Positions 43,234 to 52,872 are shown, numbered from the stretch's first letter. The stretch: 64,000 bases of DNA from an uncultured Porphyromonadaceae bacterium (GCA_947174995.1 CAMWLC010000001.1:1-64000), one strand, 5' to 3'. Made by a program: numbers and translations. The notes: generated by a model from the letters alone, not told the origin.

Positions 43234-44427
43234 TTATTTGCTGTCCGAGGCCGGGGAATCGGGAAGATTCGCCGGAAGGGAATCTATCATGGAAGCCTGG
43301 ATGGAATCCGCGAGGTTTTCGGGCTGCAGGGCGTCCGCCTCGTCGCTGATGATGCCGGCGGTCCTGTCGACATGCTCCACCAGGCCGGGGATGGAATGGC
43401 TCAGAGTGTTTCCGGTCTTGATGGCAGCCGCGATGGCCAGTATCCAGATTATGGAGAGCGTGATGCCGGCCGAGCGGGAGATAGCCTGGCGGCCGCGTTG
43501 GCTGTTGATAGCCATTAGGACTATGACGGCAAGGGGTATCCCTATGACGAGGATGAGGGCTATCGAGAAGGCAAGCATGCTGTTTACCTCGCCCGGGAGA
43601 AGGCCGTTGGTTATGAAATCCAGGGGAGCTGCGCTTATGCCAACGAGGGCCACGATGCAAGCGAAGAAAGCGACTATCAGGGCTATCAACACCGGAGTGA
43701 AGATGATGCAGAGGATGACGAGCATCACCTTGGCCATCACGGCGCAGATGCGCATCAGGCTGCTGACGAATCCGCGGACGCCGCCGGAGGTGTCGCCGGG
43801 GCCGGGATTGAACTCTGAGGTCACTGCCTCGCCGATATTCTCGACCGTGGGGGGCTCGCCGCGCATCTGCATACGCTGCAGAGGGGTCGTGGCCTCGGGA
43901 ATCACGATCCAGAGGATGAAATATACGATGGCCACAGTGCTGAAAGAGAGGAAGCAGAGCACCACCACGATGAGTCTCACCCATGTCGGGTCAATGCCGA
44001 GATAGGCGGCTATGCCCGAGCATACGCCTCCGAGGAGTTTGTCGTTGGGGTCGCGGAAGAGGCGCTTGGGGAGCGTGCTGCAGGGTTGGGGCGGAATAGC
44101 GCCCCCGGGCATCGGCGGGGGAGTGGCCTGCGTATTGACATTCACGTCCGCCTCCACTTCAATCTCCACCATCTCCTCGGGGCGGCCGATTCGGGAGATT
44201 ATGCCGCGCACCTCGCGGATGGTGACGATGGAGGAGCCTGTGGCTTCGAGGTCTTCGGAGAGGAGTTCGGCGATGCGGGCTTCGATGTCATCGAGGAGTT
44301 CGGAACTGTCGGCCTCCTTTGCGAAAGCGTGGCGTAGGGTTTCGAGATAGTCGTGGAGCATCTCGTAGGCATCCGCGTCGATGATGTAGGGACGCCCGGC
44401 TATGTTGATATTATATGTCTGTTTCAT
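43234..44427 (-). CDS. PspC domain-containing membrane protein
   Basis: This 397-aa protein has an N-terminal cytoplasmic part (residues 1-115, with EMLHDYLETLRHAFAKE and a Pro-rich stretch). A PspC domain follows at about residues 120-185 (RLFRDPNDKLLGGVCSGIAAYL then a membrane helix). Four or more further membrane segments occupy about 210-345, and an acidic C-terminal tail ends the protein. PspC domains occur in envelope stress systems. The pairing with a PadR repressor gene 4 nt upstream is a common Bacteroidetes arrangement, suggesting the repressor controls it. The specific function is unknown. Confidence 0.85.
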   Translation of the reverse strand: MKQTYNINIAGRPYIIDADAYEMLHDYLETLRHAFAKEADSSELLDDIEARIAELLSEDLEATGSSIVTIREVRGIISRIGRPEEMVEIEVEADVNVNTQATPPPMPGGAIPPQPCSTLPKRLFRDPNDKLLGGVCSGIAAYLGIDPTWVRLIVVVLCFLSFSTVAIVYFILWIVIPEATTPLQRMQMRGEPPTVENIGEAVTSEFNPGPGDTSGGVRGFVSSLMRICAVMAKVMLVILCIIFTPVLIALIVAFFACIVALVGISAAPLDFITNGLLPGEVNSMLAFSIALILVIGIPLAVIVLMAINSQRGRQAISRSAGITLSIIWILAIAAAIKTGNTLSHSIPGLVEHVDRTAGIISDEADALQPENLADSIQASMIDSLPANLPDSPASDSK

Positions 44428-44431
44428 ATCT

Positions 44432-44782
44432 TCATGAATTTTGGGATGATTGGGGATTTCGGAAGTGCGAGATGGCGGAGGCGAGGCCGTCCCAGACGCA
44501 TGACATTGCCTTGAGGGTGTCGTGACCGGTCTGCGTGAGACTGTAATATTTTCTCGGGGGTCCCTTGGGTGACTCCTGCCATTCGTAAGTAAGTTTCTCT
44601 TCGCGCCTCAGGCGGTTGAGGAGTGTGTAGAGGGTACCTTCCACCACTATCATGTCCGCTTCCGAAAGGGCGGAAATGATTTCCGAGGGGTAGTGGGGTC
44701 CCTGCGCGAGGATGAGGAGCACGCAATACTCCAGCATCCCCTTGCGCATCTGTGAGGAAATGTTTTCACTGTCTATGTTCAT
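44432..44782 (-). CDS. PadR family transcriptional regulator
   Basis: This 116-aa protein has the PadR winged-helix pattern MRKGMLEYCVLLILAQ, SEADMIVVEGTLYTLLNRLRREEKL and PRKYYSLTQTGHDTL. The open frame extends to 44845, but the start at 44782 (MNIDSENISSQ) matches the family N-terminus. Direct repeats overlapping this start look like its own operator. It is followed by pspC after 4 nt. Confidence 0.92.
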   Translation of the reverse strand: MNIDSENISSQMRKGMLEYCVLLILAQGPHYPSEIISALSEADMIVVEGTLYTLLNRLRREEKLTYEWQESPKGPPRKYYSLTQTGHDTLKAMSCVWDGLASAISHFRNPQSSQNS

Positions 44783-44828
44783 AAGTAAGTGCTCAAATTT
44801 AAACGATATAATCAAAAGTAAGTGCTCA
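44783..44828 (-). promoter_or_regulatory. Direct repeats and -7 box over the padR start (candidate operator)
   Basis: AAGTAAGTGCTCA occurs at 44783-44795 and again at 44816-44828, 33 nt apart. Between them TAAATTTG on the minus strand (complement of 44794-44801) fits a -7 box, leaving a leader of only a few nucleotides before the ATG at 44782. A third inverted copy of the AAGTAAGTG part lies at 44968-44976. No good -33 TTTG is seen. Confidence 0.6.
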
Positions 44829-44836
44829 CTTGATCT

Positions 44837-44956
44837 TTTATACAATCTGCGGCTTCTTTTTTGGCGCTTTCAGCTTGTCGCTCAGTCGCATAGCTCGCTA
44901 TGCTCCCTCTCTCCGCACAGGAATCGTCTAAAAAACAAGCTCGCATATTGTATAAA
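44837..44956 (-). repeat. Structured imperfect palindrome, copy B
   Basis: The outer arms TTTATACAAT (44837-44846) and ATTGTATAAA (44947-44956) are exact reverse complements. Next come TGCG/CGCA and GCTTCTTTTTT/AAAAAACAAGC pairings, with the tip GCATAG-CTCG-CTATGC at 44888-44903. Read on the minus strand its core (GTGCGGA...tip...GACTGAGCGACAAGC) matches copy A at 27899-28092. It sits between the OM receptor gene and padR. Confidence 0.8.
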
Positions 44957-45025
44957 TTAAATTAGAACACTTACTTAAGAGATTCATTCAGGATTATTAT
45001 TTTTCGGAAGTGGTGTGCCGCATCC

Positions 45026-47509
45026 CTACATCGTCCTTTGGCCGCCGGGGGCAGCTCCGGAGTCGTTGGAGACCTGTTCGGTGTCGAGCGTCGCGGCAGT
45101 GGAGCGGACGCGGGCCATCAGGGAGCCCAGGCGGTAGCTGACACTCAGGCCGACATTCCACTGCTGATAGCGTGTGGCGCTGGTGATACGCAGGTCATCG
45201 TTGACAGTCACCGTGCGGTACGTGCGCGAGGAGGGGAGGAAAGAGCCGGCATAGATCTCCACGCCGAGACGGTTTTCCTTGAGAAATTCCCGGGAGAGTC
45301 CGAGGCCGTAGTAATACCATGAGCTGCCGCCGGCGGATTGCAGCGACACCGAGGGACTACCGTAGCCGCCGTGGAGGGTGAGGCGCATCCTGAAGGGGAA
45401 GGTGTAGTTGGCGTTGGCGCTGAACCATCCGTCCCATCCATGGTTGGAGGTGGTGAGTTTCGGGGAGGCTGCGTAATAATGGCTGTAGTTGGCACCGGCC
45501 GACAGTCCTGCCGTGAAGGTCTGCGATGGGTTCCACTGAAGGTTTGCGAAGAGACTCGCCGTCCGGTTATGGCCGATATTGGCATACGTGGTGGCCAGGA
45601 TATTGTCATCCTCCACAAACTGATAGCTGTAAACGGCATTGTCGGTGCGCGAATAGCTGGCTTGGACCGAACCCCCTAATACCCCTCCGTAGTTGGTGTA
45701 AGTGAGGGAGATGGAATTGGCGCGGTTGCTCCTCAGATGGGGGTTGCCGTAGCTCACCTGTCCGAAGGTCATCGTGTCGCGGTAGGGATTCAACTCCGTG
45801 AGAGAGGGGCGGTTGATGCGCATCTGGTATGCCAAGCGGAGATTGGAGGCGGGCCCGAACATATATGTGAGGGCCGCGTTGGGCACCCAGTCACCGAAAT
45901 CGGATGTGAAATCATCGTAACCGCCCTGGCGGTAGCGCACTCCGGTGTGGGTGTGCTCGAAGCGGACTCCGGCCTTGACGTTCCAGCGGGAAAATGTGCC
46001 GGTGTAGGAAAGGTATCCCGCCATTATGTCCTGAAACTGCCTCAGTCGCAGGCTCTGCTCTTCATCCACGGCTATCGTGGCACTTTCGCTGCCGTATCCG
46101 GCCAGGGACTCTCCATCCTCCGGACGCCACGTGCCCTTGAATCCGGCCTCAAGAAGATGATGCGAGCCGAGGGGATTGGCGTAGTCCAGCTGAACCGTGT
46201 GCTTGTTGCTGTGATAATTGTTGGTGTTGGAGCGCCAGGGAGCCGCTATCTCGATGCCGTAGACGTCAAAGGTGTGTGTGGTGGACTCCGAATCCTGCTT
46301 GCCGCGGTCGAAGATATAGGAGAGAATCAGGTGATGGCCTTGGCGACGGAAAGTGTGCTGATAGGAGGCTGTCACGCTCAGCGAGCTGTTAAGTGACTTG
46401 TTTTCGGAATTGCGTGCGTAGCTCCATGAGGGATTTTTCAATGCGTCGAGGGCCCGGACGGTCTCCTCGGTAGTGGGAGAGGCCGCGAAACGGCTCAGGT
46501 TCAGGCCTGCTGTGAAGAGGTTGAGCGTGTCCGGCTCCCACGAGAGGTTGATGTTGCCGCTCTCGAAATCGTACGGGTTCTGTTTCTGACGTGAATTTGT
46601 GTACTGATAACGCTCCGTCTGCGACGACATTATCTCCATTTCGTTTTCACTGTCGGTGTATCGGTTGATAGTCGAATGGAAAAGGCCGCCCTGTATGCTT
46701 GCCGTCACCTTGTTGATCTTGGTCATCGCGTAGAGGCTTGCACCGGTGCCCATGTTGGCCGCTCCAACCTTCACATTCGCCAGATATCCCTCCACTGAAG
46801 TGCGTGTGGCGGTGATGATGTTGATTATACCTCCCGAACCCTCCGCATCATATTTCGCGCCCGGCTCGGTGATGACCTCTATTTTCTTGATGGTGGAGGC
46901 CGGCATGGCCTTGAGCACGGTCTTGACGTCACCGGAGAGCATGGGGTCCTCCTTGCCGTTGATATAGATCTTGAAATCTGATTTTCCGTTGACCTTCACG
47001 TTGTCCTGCCCATCGACCGTGATCATCGGCACGTGGCGGAGCATCTCGAGAATACTGCCGGAGCCGGAGGCGGGATCATCCTGCACATTGTAAGTGAGCG
47101 TTGCGCCGTCAGACGTGATCAGTTTGCGCCGCGAGAAGACCACGACCTCGTCAAGAGTCCGGTCGTCGCGTGTCATGGCTATTTCCCCGAGGTCAGCCGA
47201 CTGATTGTCAGGAGTCACCGCGAAGGAAACGGCCGTGTCCACACACCCTAAGTATGAGGCCTCGAGGATATATTCGCCGGGAGAAGGGAGGCTTTCGCCG
47301 AATCGGCCGTCGATGTCCGTGACGTCAAAGCGCACCGTACCGATTGAGTCTGCCGGCTGGTATATTTTGACTGTGGCTCCTATGCAGGTCTCGCCTGAAG
47401 GCTGTTCCACAAGCGACCCTCGCACGGAATAGGGAACCGGCGACTGGGCTGCCGCGTCCGCCGCGAGAAGCGACGCTATCGTAAGGGGAAGGAGGAAGAA
47501 TTTGTTCAT
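45026..47509 (-). CDS. Outer-membrane beta-barrel (TonB receptor-like) protein
   Basis: This 827-aa protein has a signal peptide (residues 1-21, ending DAAAQ) and an N-terminal carboxypeptidase-regulatory-like beta-sandwich (about 27-110). A plug-like domain follows (about 118-235: SILEMLRHVPMITVDG, IYINGKEDP, IKKIEVITEPGAKYDAEGSG), then a long barrel rich in aromatic-alternating strands. It fits the outer membrane beta-barrel family (OMP_b-brl_3) linked to TonB-dependent receptors, but it has no SusD partner. Substrate is unknown. Repeated TAGTACT sites over its promoter indicate specific regulation. Confidence 0.87.
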   Translation of the reverse strand: MNKFFLLPLTIASLLAADAAAQSPVPYSVRGSLVEQPSGETCIGATVKIYQPADSIGTVRFDVTDIDGRFGESLPSPGEYILEASYLGCVDTAVSFAVTPDNQSADLGEIAMTRDDRTLDEVVVFSRRKLITSDGATLTYNVQDDPASGSGSILEMLRHVPMITVDGQDNVKVNGKSDFKIYINGKEDPMLSGDVKTVLKAMPASTIKKIEVITEPGAKYDAEGSGGIINIITATRTSVEGYLANVKVGAANMGTGASLYAMTKINKVTASIQGGLFHSTINRYTDSENEMEIMSSQTERYQYTNSRQKQNPYDFESGNINLSWEPDTLNLFTAGLNLSRFAASPTTEETVRALDALKNPSWSYARNSENKSLNSSLSVTASYQHTFRRQGHHLILSYIFDRGKQDSESTTHTFDVYGIEIAAPWRSNTNNYHSNKHTVQLDYANPLGSHHLLEAGFKGTWRPEDGESLAGYGSESATIAVDEEQSLRLRQFQDIMAGYLSYTGTFSRWNVKAGVRFEHTHTGVRYRQGGYDDFTSDFGDWVPNAALTYMFGPASNLRLAYQMRINRPSLTELNPYRDTMTFGQVSYGNPHLRSNRANSISLTYTNYGGVLGGSVQASYSRTDNAVYSYQFVEDDNILATTYANIGHNRTASLFANLQWNPSQTFTAGLSAGANYSHYYAASPKLTTSNHGWDGWFSANANYTFPFRMRLTLHGGYGSPSVSLQSAGGSSWYYYGLGLSREFLKENRLGVEIYAGSFLPSSRTYRTVTVNDDLRITSATRYQQWNVGLSVSYRLGSLMARVRSTAATLDTEQVSNDSGAAPGGQRTM

Positions 47510-47570
47510 AACTCGCTGTTGTCAGGCCCCGGGGTTTGACATATCTGGTGAGGCGGGGTCTTTGACACCG

Positions 47571-47631
47571 CAAAGTTATAAACAATTTTAGTACTATGCA
47601 ATACTTAGTACTAAAAATTTTATCAGTACTA
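47571..47631 (-). promoter_or_regulatory. Promoter and TAGTACTA repeat cluster of the OM receptor gene
   Basis: On the minus strand TAACTTTG (complement of 47571-47578) is the -7 box. Upstream lie inverted copies TTTTAGTACTA (47586-47596) and TTAGTACTAA (47605-47614), about 8 nt apart, and a third AGTACTA (47625-47631) overlapping the nrdG stop. The palindromes cover the -33 region, as expected for a repressor operator. Confidence 0.6.
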
Positions 47632-48078
47632 TTGATTTTTTTTGAGGTGGATGATTCTTTGGTTAGAGGAGCCGCGGAAAAGGAGGTCGGGATCGTGGAG
47701 CTCGCGGATGAAAGGGCCCTCGACGATGGTGTCTATATAAGGAAGCGGGAGCGAGAGGGTGGGGGAGGTGAGGATTTCCTCGTAGGTGAATCCGGTGTAG
47801 AGCCAGACACTGTGGCCTATCTCCGTAACGGCCCGTGCCAGGGCCGCGGTCTCCTCGGGGTGATAGAGGGGATCACCGCCGGAGAGGGTGACGTCGAAAT
47901 CCTCCTCGACCACGATTTCCATTATCTCGGCAATGCTCATCTCCGTGCCGGAGTTGAAATCCCACGACTGTGGGTTGTGACAGCCGGGGCAGGCATGGCG
48001 GCATCCGGCTATATAGATTGAAGTGCGGAACCCCGGTCCGTCGACCGTGGTGCCCCGCACTATATCGAGTATTCTCAT
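47629..48078 (-). CDS. nrdG: Anaerobic ribonucleotide reductase activating protein
   Basis: This 149-aa radical-SAM protein has the cluster motif GCRHACPGCHNPQSW (CxxxCxxC) and SGGDPLYH. It generates the glycyl radical on NrdD using SAM and a 4Fe-4S cluster. The start MRILDIVRG at 48078 was preferred because the longer frame overlaps nrdD heavily; it lies 19 nt after the nrdD stop. The two genes form an operon. Confidence 0.95.
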   Translation of the reverse strand: MRILDIVRGTTVDGPGFRTSIYIAGCRHACPGCHNPQSWDFNSGTEMSIAEIMEIVVEEDFDVTLSGGDPLYHPEETAALARAVTEIGHSVWLYTGFTYEEILTSPTLSLPLPYIDTIVEGPFIRELHDPDLLFRGSSNQRIIHLKKNQ

Positions 48079-48097
48079 TTCAGGAGTATGGTCTGTA

Positions 48098-50302
48098 TTA
48101 TTTGTGCACGACGCGGTCATGCAGCTCGGCGAGTTTGCCGGAGTTCCAGCGGTCGGTAGTGCCGACAAGATAGCCGGTGATTCTCTGGATGGTCTCGAAG
48201 GGTGTATGACACTTGGGACACTCGTGCTGCCCGGTGTCGGCATTCTCGTATCCGCAGTTGGGGCAGTGGTTGCGATTGTGGTTGACCGAGCCGTAACCCA
48301 TGTCATACTTGTCGAGCATATCGACGATCTGCATTATCGCCTCCTCGTTGTGGGTAGCGTCGCCGTCAATCTCCACATAGAAGATGTGTCCGCCTCGGGT
48401 CAGCTCGTGATAGGGGGCCTCGACTTTGGCCTTGTGGCGTGGAGAGCAGTGGTAATAGACGGGTACGTGGTTGGAGTTGGTGTAGTAGTCCTTATCCGTT
48501 ATGCCCTCGATCACGCCGAAAGTCTTGCGGTCGCGCTTGGTGAATCGGCCCGACAGGCCCTCGGCCGGAGTGGCGAGTACGGAGAAATTGTGTCCGTATC
48601 TGTCGCTGAACTCATTGACGCGGTCGCGCATGTGTCTCACTATTCTCAATCCGAGCTGCTGCGACTCCTCCGACTCGGCGTGGTGTTTCCCGGTCAGGGC
48701 GATAAGGCACTCCGCCAGGCCGATGAAACCGATTCCGAGCGTGCCCTGGTTGATTACCTCCTCGATAGTGTCGTTAGGACGGAGATGTTCCGCACCGTTC
48801 CAGAGGTTGCCCATCACCATGGGAAACTGCTTCGCGAGGGCTGTCTTCTGGAAGTCGAAGCGGTCGATGAGCTGATGTGCCGTGAGCTCGAGCATGGCGT
48901 CGAGGTTTTTGAAAAAGAGCTCCACGCGCTCGGCGGGGTCCTCGATGTGGCGCGTTTCGAGAGCGAGGCGCACGATGTTGAGGGTGGTGAAGGAGAGATT
49001 GCCACGTCCCACGGAGGTCTTCTCGCCGAAGCGGTTTTCAAACACGCGGGTGCGGCATCCCATCGTGGCCACCTCGTGGAGGTAGCGCTTCGGGTCGTCG
49101 GCACTCCAGAGCTCGTGCTGATTGTAAGAGGCGTCGAGGTTGAGGAAATTGGGGAAGAACCTGCGTGCCGTCACCTTGCAGGCCAGGCGGTAGAGGTCGT
49201 AGTTGGGGTCTTCGGGAAGATACGACACCCCGCGCTTCTTCTTCCATATCTGTATAGGGAAGATAGCCGTCGCGCCGTTGCCCACACCCTCGTAGGTGGA
49301 TTTGAGCAGCTCGCGCATCACGCAGCGTCCTTCGGCCGAGGTGTCTGTGCCATAGTTGATGGAGGAGAAGACCACCTGGTTGCCGCCGCGCGAGTGAATA
49401 GTGTTCATGTTGTGGATGAAGGCCTCCATCGCCTGGTGCACGCGCTCCACCGTCTTGTTCATGGCGTGCTGCATCATGCGCTCCTCACCCTCCAGACCTT
49501 CGAGGCTGCGGTGCAGGTAATCCTTGAGGGGGGCGTCATAGAGGTGGGTAAGGTCGAGGCCGGAAAGTTCCTCGACCTTCTTGATCTCCTCCTTGAAGGA
49601 GGCCCTCACGAAGGGGGCGAGATAGAAATCGAAAGCGGGGATGGCCTGTCCGCCGTGCATTTCGTTCTGGGCGGTCTCAAGGGATATGCAGGCCATCACG
49701 GCGGCGGTCTCTATGCGCTTGGGGGCGCGGCTTTCGGCATGGCCGGCCACGAAACCGTTGGAGAAAATGCGGTCGAGGGGATGCTGCACGCAGGTGAGCG
49801 ACTTCGTGGGGTAGTAGTCCTTGTCGTGAATGTGGATGAGATTGTTTTTCACTGCGTTCTTCACCTCGGCGCTCAGCAGGTAGTCGTCCACGAAGGGTTT
49901 CGTGGTCTCGGAGGAGAACTTCATCATCATGCCTGCGGGGGAGTCGGCGTTCATGTTGGCGTTCTCGCGGGTGATGTCGTTGTTTTTGGCCTCCATGATT
50001 TCGAGAAACATGTCACGGGTCTTGGCCTGGCGGGCGATGGAGCGCTGGTCGCGATAGGCTATGTAGCGCTTGGCCACATCCTTGCGCGCGGACTTCATCA
50101 GCTCGAATTCCACGCGGTCCTGGATTTCCTCCACGGTCATGCGTGATTTTCCGGCTGAACCTATGCGGGCGGTGATACGGTGGATAAGGTCCTCGTCCTC
50201 TCCGACCACGGTCTGGAGCATCGCCTTGCGTATGGCGGACTTGATCTTCTCTTCGTTATAGTCCACGACTCTGCCGTCGCGTTTTTCTACTGTCTGTATC
50301 AT
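48098..50302 (-). CDS. nrdD: Anaerobic ribonucleoside-triphosphate reductase
   Basis: This 734-aa protein has an N-terminal ATP-cone (residues 1-95; VEKRDGRVVDYNEEKIKSAI) for allosteric activity control. The class III reductase core follows, then a C-terminal zinc site with two CPxC pairs (CPNC, CPKC). The terminal RITGYLVGTTDRWN segment holds the expected radical Gly (about 710). It reduces NTPs to dNTPs without oxygen, fitting an anaerobe. The start MIQTVEKRDG at 50302 was chosen because a -7 box at 50335-50342 lies in the longer frame. It is followed by nrdG. Confidence 0.96.
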   Translation of the reverse strand: MIQTVEKRDGRVVDYNEEKIKSAIRKAMLQTVVGEDEDLIHRITARIGSAGKSRMTVEEIQDRVEFELMKSARKDVAKRYIAYRDQRSIARQAKTRDMFLEIMEAKNNDITRENANMNADSPAGMMMKFSSETTKPFVDDYLLSAEVKNAVKNNLIHIHDKDYYPTKSLTCVQHPLDRIFSNGFVAGHAESRAPKRIETAAVMACISLETAQNEMHGGQAIPAFDFYLAPFVRASFKEEIKKVEELSGLDLTHLYDAPLKDYLHRSLEGLEGEERMMQHAMNKTVERVHQAMEAFIHNMNTIHSRGGNQVVFSSINYGTDTSAEGRCVMRELLKSTYEGVGNGATAIFPIQIWKKKRGVSYLPEDPNYDLYRLACKVTARRFFPNFLNLDASYNQHELWSADDPKRYLHEVATMGCRTRVFENRFGEKTSVGRGNLSFTTLNIVRLALETRHIEDPAERVELFFKNLDAMLELTAHQLIDRFDFQKTALAKQFPMVMGNLWNGAEHLRPNDTIEEVINQGTLGIGFIGLAECLIALTGKHHAESEESQQLGLRIVRHMRDRVNEFSDRYGHNFSVLATPAEGLSGRFTKRDRKTFGVIEGITDKDYYTNSNHVPVYYHCSPRHKAKVEAPYHELTRGGHIFYVEIDGDATHNEEAIMQIVDMLDKYDMGYGSVNHNRNHCPNCGYENADTGQHECPKCHTPFETIQRITGYLVGTTDRWNSGKLAELHDRVVHK

Positions 50303-50334
50303 CTTTTCGTGATCATGTTTTCTCAATTCCGCGG

Positions 50335-50342
50335 CAAAGGTA
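50335..50342 (-). promoter_or_regulatory. Putative -7 box of the nrdD-nrdG promoter
   Basis: On the minus strand TACCTTTG (complement of 50335-50342) fits TAnnTTTG and lies 32 nt before the nrdD start at 50302. No clean TTTG is found 19-22 nt upstream (CTTG at 20 nt). Confidence 0.45.
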
Positions 50343-50385
50343 GCACAAAAGTTTTGAACCTGCAAGAATCTTTTCAAGAAATCGC

Positions 50386-50436
50386 GAATAAAATAAATTG
50401 GTTAACTTTTTCAGCCGGTGAAAAAGCTAACCAATT
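50386..50436 (-). terminator. Terminator of maeB
   Basis: The arms at 50396-50413 and 50419-50436 pair over 18 positions with a single mismatch that is a wobble in RNA, with a 5-nt loop. On the minus strand the hairpin is followed by TATTTTATTC. It lies about 85 nt beyond the maeB stop; the intervening stretch is very AT-rich and shows no gene. Confidence 0.8.
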
Positions 50437-50521
50437 GCAAATCAGCAAATTAAAAATTTTTTCGGAAAACTTTGGAAATTTAAAAAAATTAAAACTTGCT
50501 CAAAATCAGGGTGATGTGCGC

Positions 50522-52810
50522 TCACTTGGCGGACTCTCTGGAGAGGATGGAGGCCTCGAGGGCGGCGATGGTGGCCACGTCGATTATGTCTCTCACGTCG
50601 GCGTTAACTCCGGTGAAATATACCGGTTTGCGCAGACCGATCTGGATAGGTCCGGTGATGTGTCCCACTCCCATTCCGAGGAGCATCTTGTAAGTGATGT
50701 TGGCCGAAGCGAGGTTGGGGAAGATGAGGGTGTTGACATCGCGTCCCTTGATGGTGTTGAAGGGGAAGATCTCGTCTCGCAGGGCGGTGTTGAGGGCATA
50801 ATCCGCCTGCATCTCGCCGTCGACCGCTATTTCGGGATACTGCTCGTGGAGCGTCTTGACGGCGCGTGCCACGCGGCGTGGACCCTCCTCTGAGGCATTG
50901 GAGCCGAAATTGCTGTAACTGAGCATGGCCATCACCGGCTCATGCGCGAAGAAGTGTACGGCCTCGTGGGTGAGGCGCGCTATCTGCACCAGGGTGTCGG
51001 AGTCAGCCACTGGATTGATGGCGGTGTCCGAGAGGAAGAAGGAGCCGCGGCGGGTGTTGAGTATGTGCATCGTGGCGAAGCGTGTGAAGCCATCCTTCAG
51101 GCCGATTATCTGCGCGGCGCGAGCCGCCATCTTGTTGGCGGGGGAGTAGGAGCCGGCGATGAAGGCGTCAGCATCTCCGGTCTCCACCATCATCATGCCG
51201 AAATTGGAGCGTGAGAACATCTTCTCGAGGGCCTCGTTGAACGTCACGCCCTCGCGCTGCTTCTTCTCCGAGAGGATTCGTGCGTAGCGTATTCTGCGCT
51301 GCTCCTCGCGGTCGTGGCGGGGATTGATGATTTCCACGCCGTGGATGTCCACGCCCAGGCGTGCGGCGCGTTTCACGATCATCTCTGCGTTGCCCAGGAG
51401 CACGGGGATGCAGGTACCGTCATGATACATGCGGGCGGCTGCCTGGAGCATATTGTCTGTGTTACCCTCGCCGAAGACCACGCGGCGTTTGTCCTTGCTT
51501 GCCAGCTCGGTGATGTGGCGCATCATGCTGCCGTCATCGCCCATGAGTTCGCGCAGACGTGTCTGATATGCCTCCCAATCCTTGATGGGGCGTTTGGCCA
51601 CGCCGCTCTCCTCGGCTCCCTTGGCCACGGCCGGAGCCACACGGAAGAGGAGCCTGGGGTCTATGGCCTTGGGGAGGATGTACTCGCGTCCGAAATGGAT
51701 GTCGCTCAGACCGTAGGCCTCGTCCACGACGGAGGGCACAGGTTCTTTGGCCAGCTCCGCGATGGCGTAGACGGCCGCCACCTTCATATCCTCGTTGATT
51801 TCAGTGGCGCCGCTGTCGAGCGCCCCGCGGAAAATGTAGGGGAATCCGATGACGTTGTTTATCTGGTTGGGATAGTCGCTGCGTCCCGTAGCCACGATGA
51901 TGTCGGGCACGGCATGGATTGCCTTTTCGTAGGAAATCTCGGGATTGGGATTGGCGAGGGCGAAGACGATGGGCTTGGGAGCCATGGACTTCACCATCTC
52001 CTCCGTCACCACGTCGGCCACGCTCAGGCCGAGGAAGACATCGGCATCCACCATCGCCTCCTCGAGAGTGTGTATGTCGCGGGTGGTGGCGAATCGGCGC
52101 TTGGACTCGCTGAGGTTGTCGCGGTCGGCGCGGATCACCCCCTTGGAATCGCACATCACCGTGTTCTCCGGGCGCACGCCGAGACGCTGGTAGAGCGACG
52201 TGCAACTGATGGCGGCCGCTCCCGCACCGTTCACCACGAGGCGTATCTCCTCGATTTTCTTTCCCTGTATCTCGAGGGCGTTGATCAGGCCGGCTGAGGA
52301 GATGATGGCCGTGCCATGCTGGTCATCGTGCATCACGGGAATCTCGCACTCGGCCTTCAGGCGGCGTTCTATCTCGAAACACTCCGGAGCCTTGATGTCT
52401 TCGAGATTGATGCCGCCGAAAGTGGGAGTAAGGGCCTTGACAATCTCGATAAACTTGTCGGGGTCCTTCTCATTTATTTCAATATCATACGCGTCGAGGC
52501 CCGCGAATATCTTGAAGAGCAGGGCCTTTCCCTCCATCACGGGCTTTCCCGCCAGGGCTCCGATGTCTCCGAGTCCGAGCACGGCGGTGCCGTTTGAGAT
52601 CACGGCCACAAGATTGCCCTTGTTGGTGTATTTGTATGCGTCGGCCGGATCCTTCTCTATCTCCTTGCAGGGGAACGCCACGCCGGGAGAATATGCGAGC
52701 GAGAGGTCGAGTTGCGAAGCGTAAGGTTTGGTGGGTGTGATTTCTATTTTGCCGGGCCGCCCCTCCTCATGATAGGCGAGGGCCATTTCTTTGGTGACTT
52801 TGGTTGCCAT
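50522..52810 (-). CDS. maeB: NADP-dependent malic enzyme with phosphotransacetylase-like domain
   Basis: This 762-aa two-domain protein is of the MaeB type. Residues 1-430 are the malic enzyme ([21 protein letters not shown] [27 protein letters not shown] nucleotide-binding). Residues 430-760 are a phosphate acetyl/butyryl transferase-like domain ([16 protein letters not shown]) thought to be regulatory and inactive. It decarboxylates malate to pyruvate with NADPH formation in the cytoplasm. It is monocistronic, followed by an AT-rich gap and a strong hairpin. Confidence 0.95.
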   Translation of the reverse strand: MATKVTKEMALAYHEEGRPGKIEITPTKPYASQLDLSLAYSPGVAFPCKEIEKDPADAYKYTNKGNLVAVISNGTAVLGLGDIGALAGKPVMEGKALLFKIFAGLDAYDIEINEKDPDKFIEIVKALTPTFGGINLEDIKAPECFEIERRLKAECEIPVMHDDQHGTAIISSAGLINALEIQGKKIEEIRLVVNGAGAAAISCTSLYQRLGVRPENTVMCDSKGVIRADRDNLSESKRRFATTRDIHTLEEAMVDADVFLGLSVADVVTEEMVKSMAPKPIVFALANPNPEISYEKAIHAVPDIIVATGRSDYPNQINNVIGFPYIFRGALDSGATEINEDMKVAAVYAIAELAKEPVPSVVDEAYGLSDIHFGREYILPKAIDPRLLFRVAPAVAKGAEESGVAKRPIKDWEAYQTRLRELMGDDGSMMRHITELASKDKRRVVFGEGNTDNMLQAAARMYHDGTCIPVLLGNAEMIVKRAARLGVDIHGVEIINPRHDREEQRRIRYARILSEKKQREGVTFNEALEKMFSRSNFGMMMVETGDADAFIAGSYSPANKMAARAAQIIGLKDGFTRFATMHILNTRRGSFFLSDTAINPVADSDTLVQIARLTHEAVHFFAHEPVMAMLSYSNFGSNASEEGPRRVARAVKTLHEQYPEIAVDGEMQADYALNTALRDEIFPFNTIKGRDVNTLIFPNLASANITYKMLLGMGVGHITGPIQIGLRKPVYFTGVNADVRDIIDVATIAALEASILSRESAK

Positions 52811-52872
52811 ACGGTAAATTGACGGGGTTTAAAAGTAATTTCAATTTAATAACAATCCAGCAGCCAAAAGTA

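Noticed and set aside
42134..44005. Plus-strand open frame of 623 codons opposite ftsY and pspC
   Set aside because: It spans two well-supported minus-strand genes and the terminator between them, and has no recognisable domain.
44783..45025. CRISPR-like direct repeats near padR
   Set aside because: Only two direct copies of a 13-mer with one inverted half-copy; no spacer array and no cas genes.
48023..50146. Long open frame of 707 codons on the plus strand opposite nrdD
   Set aside because: It mirrors a certain gene, has Val/His/Gly-rich low-information composition and shows no family motifs; it follows from GC-rich codon usage of nrdD.
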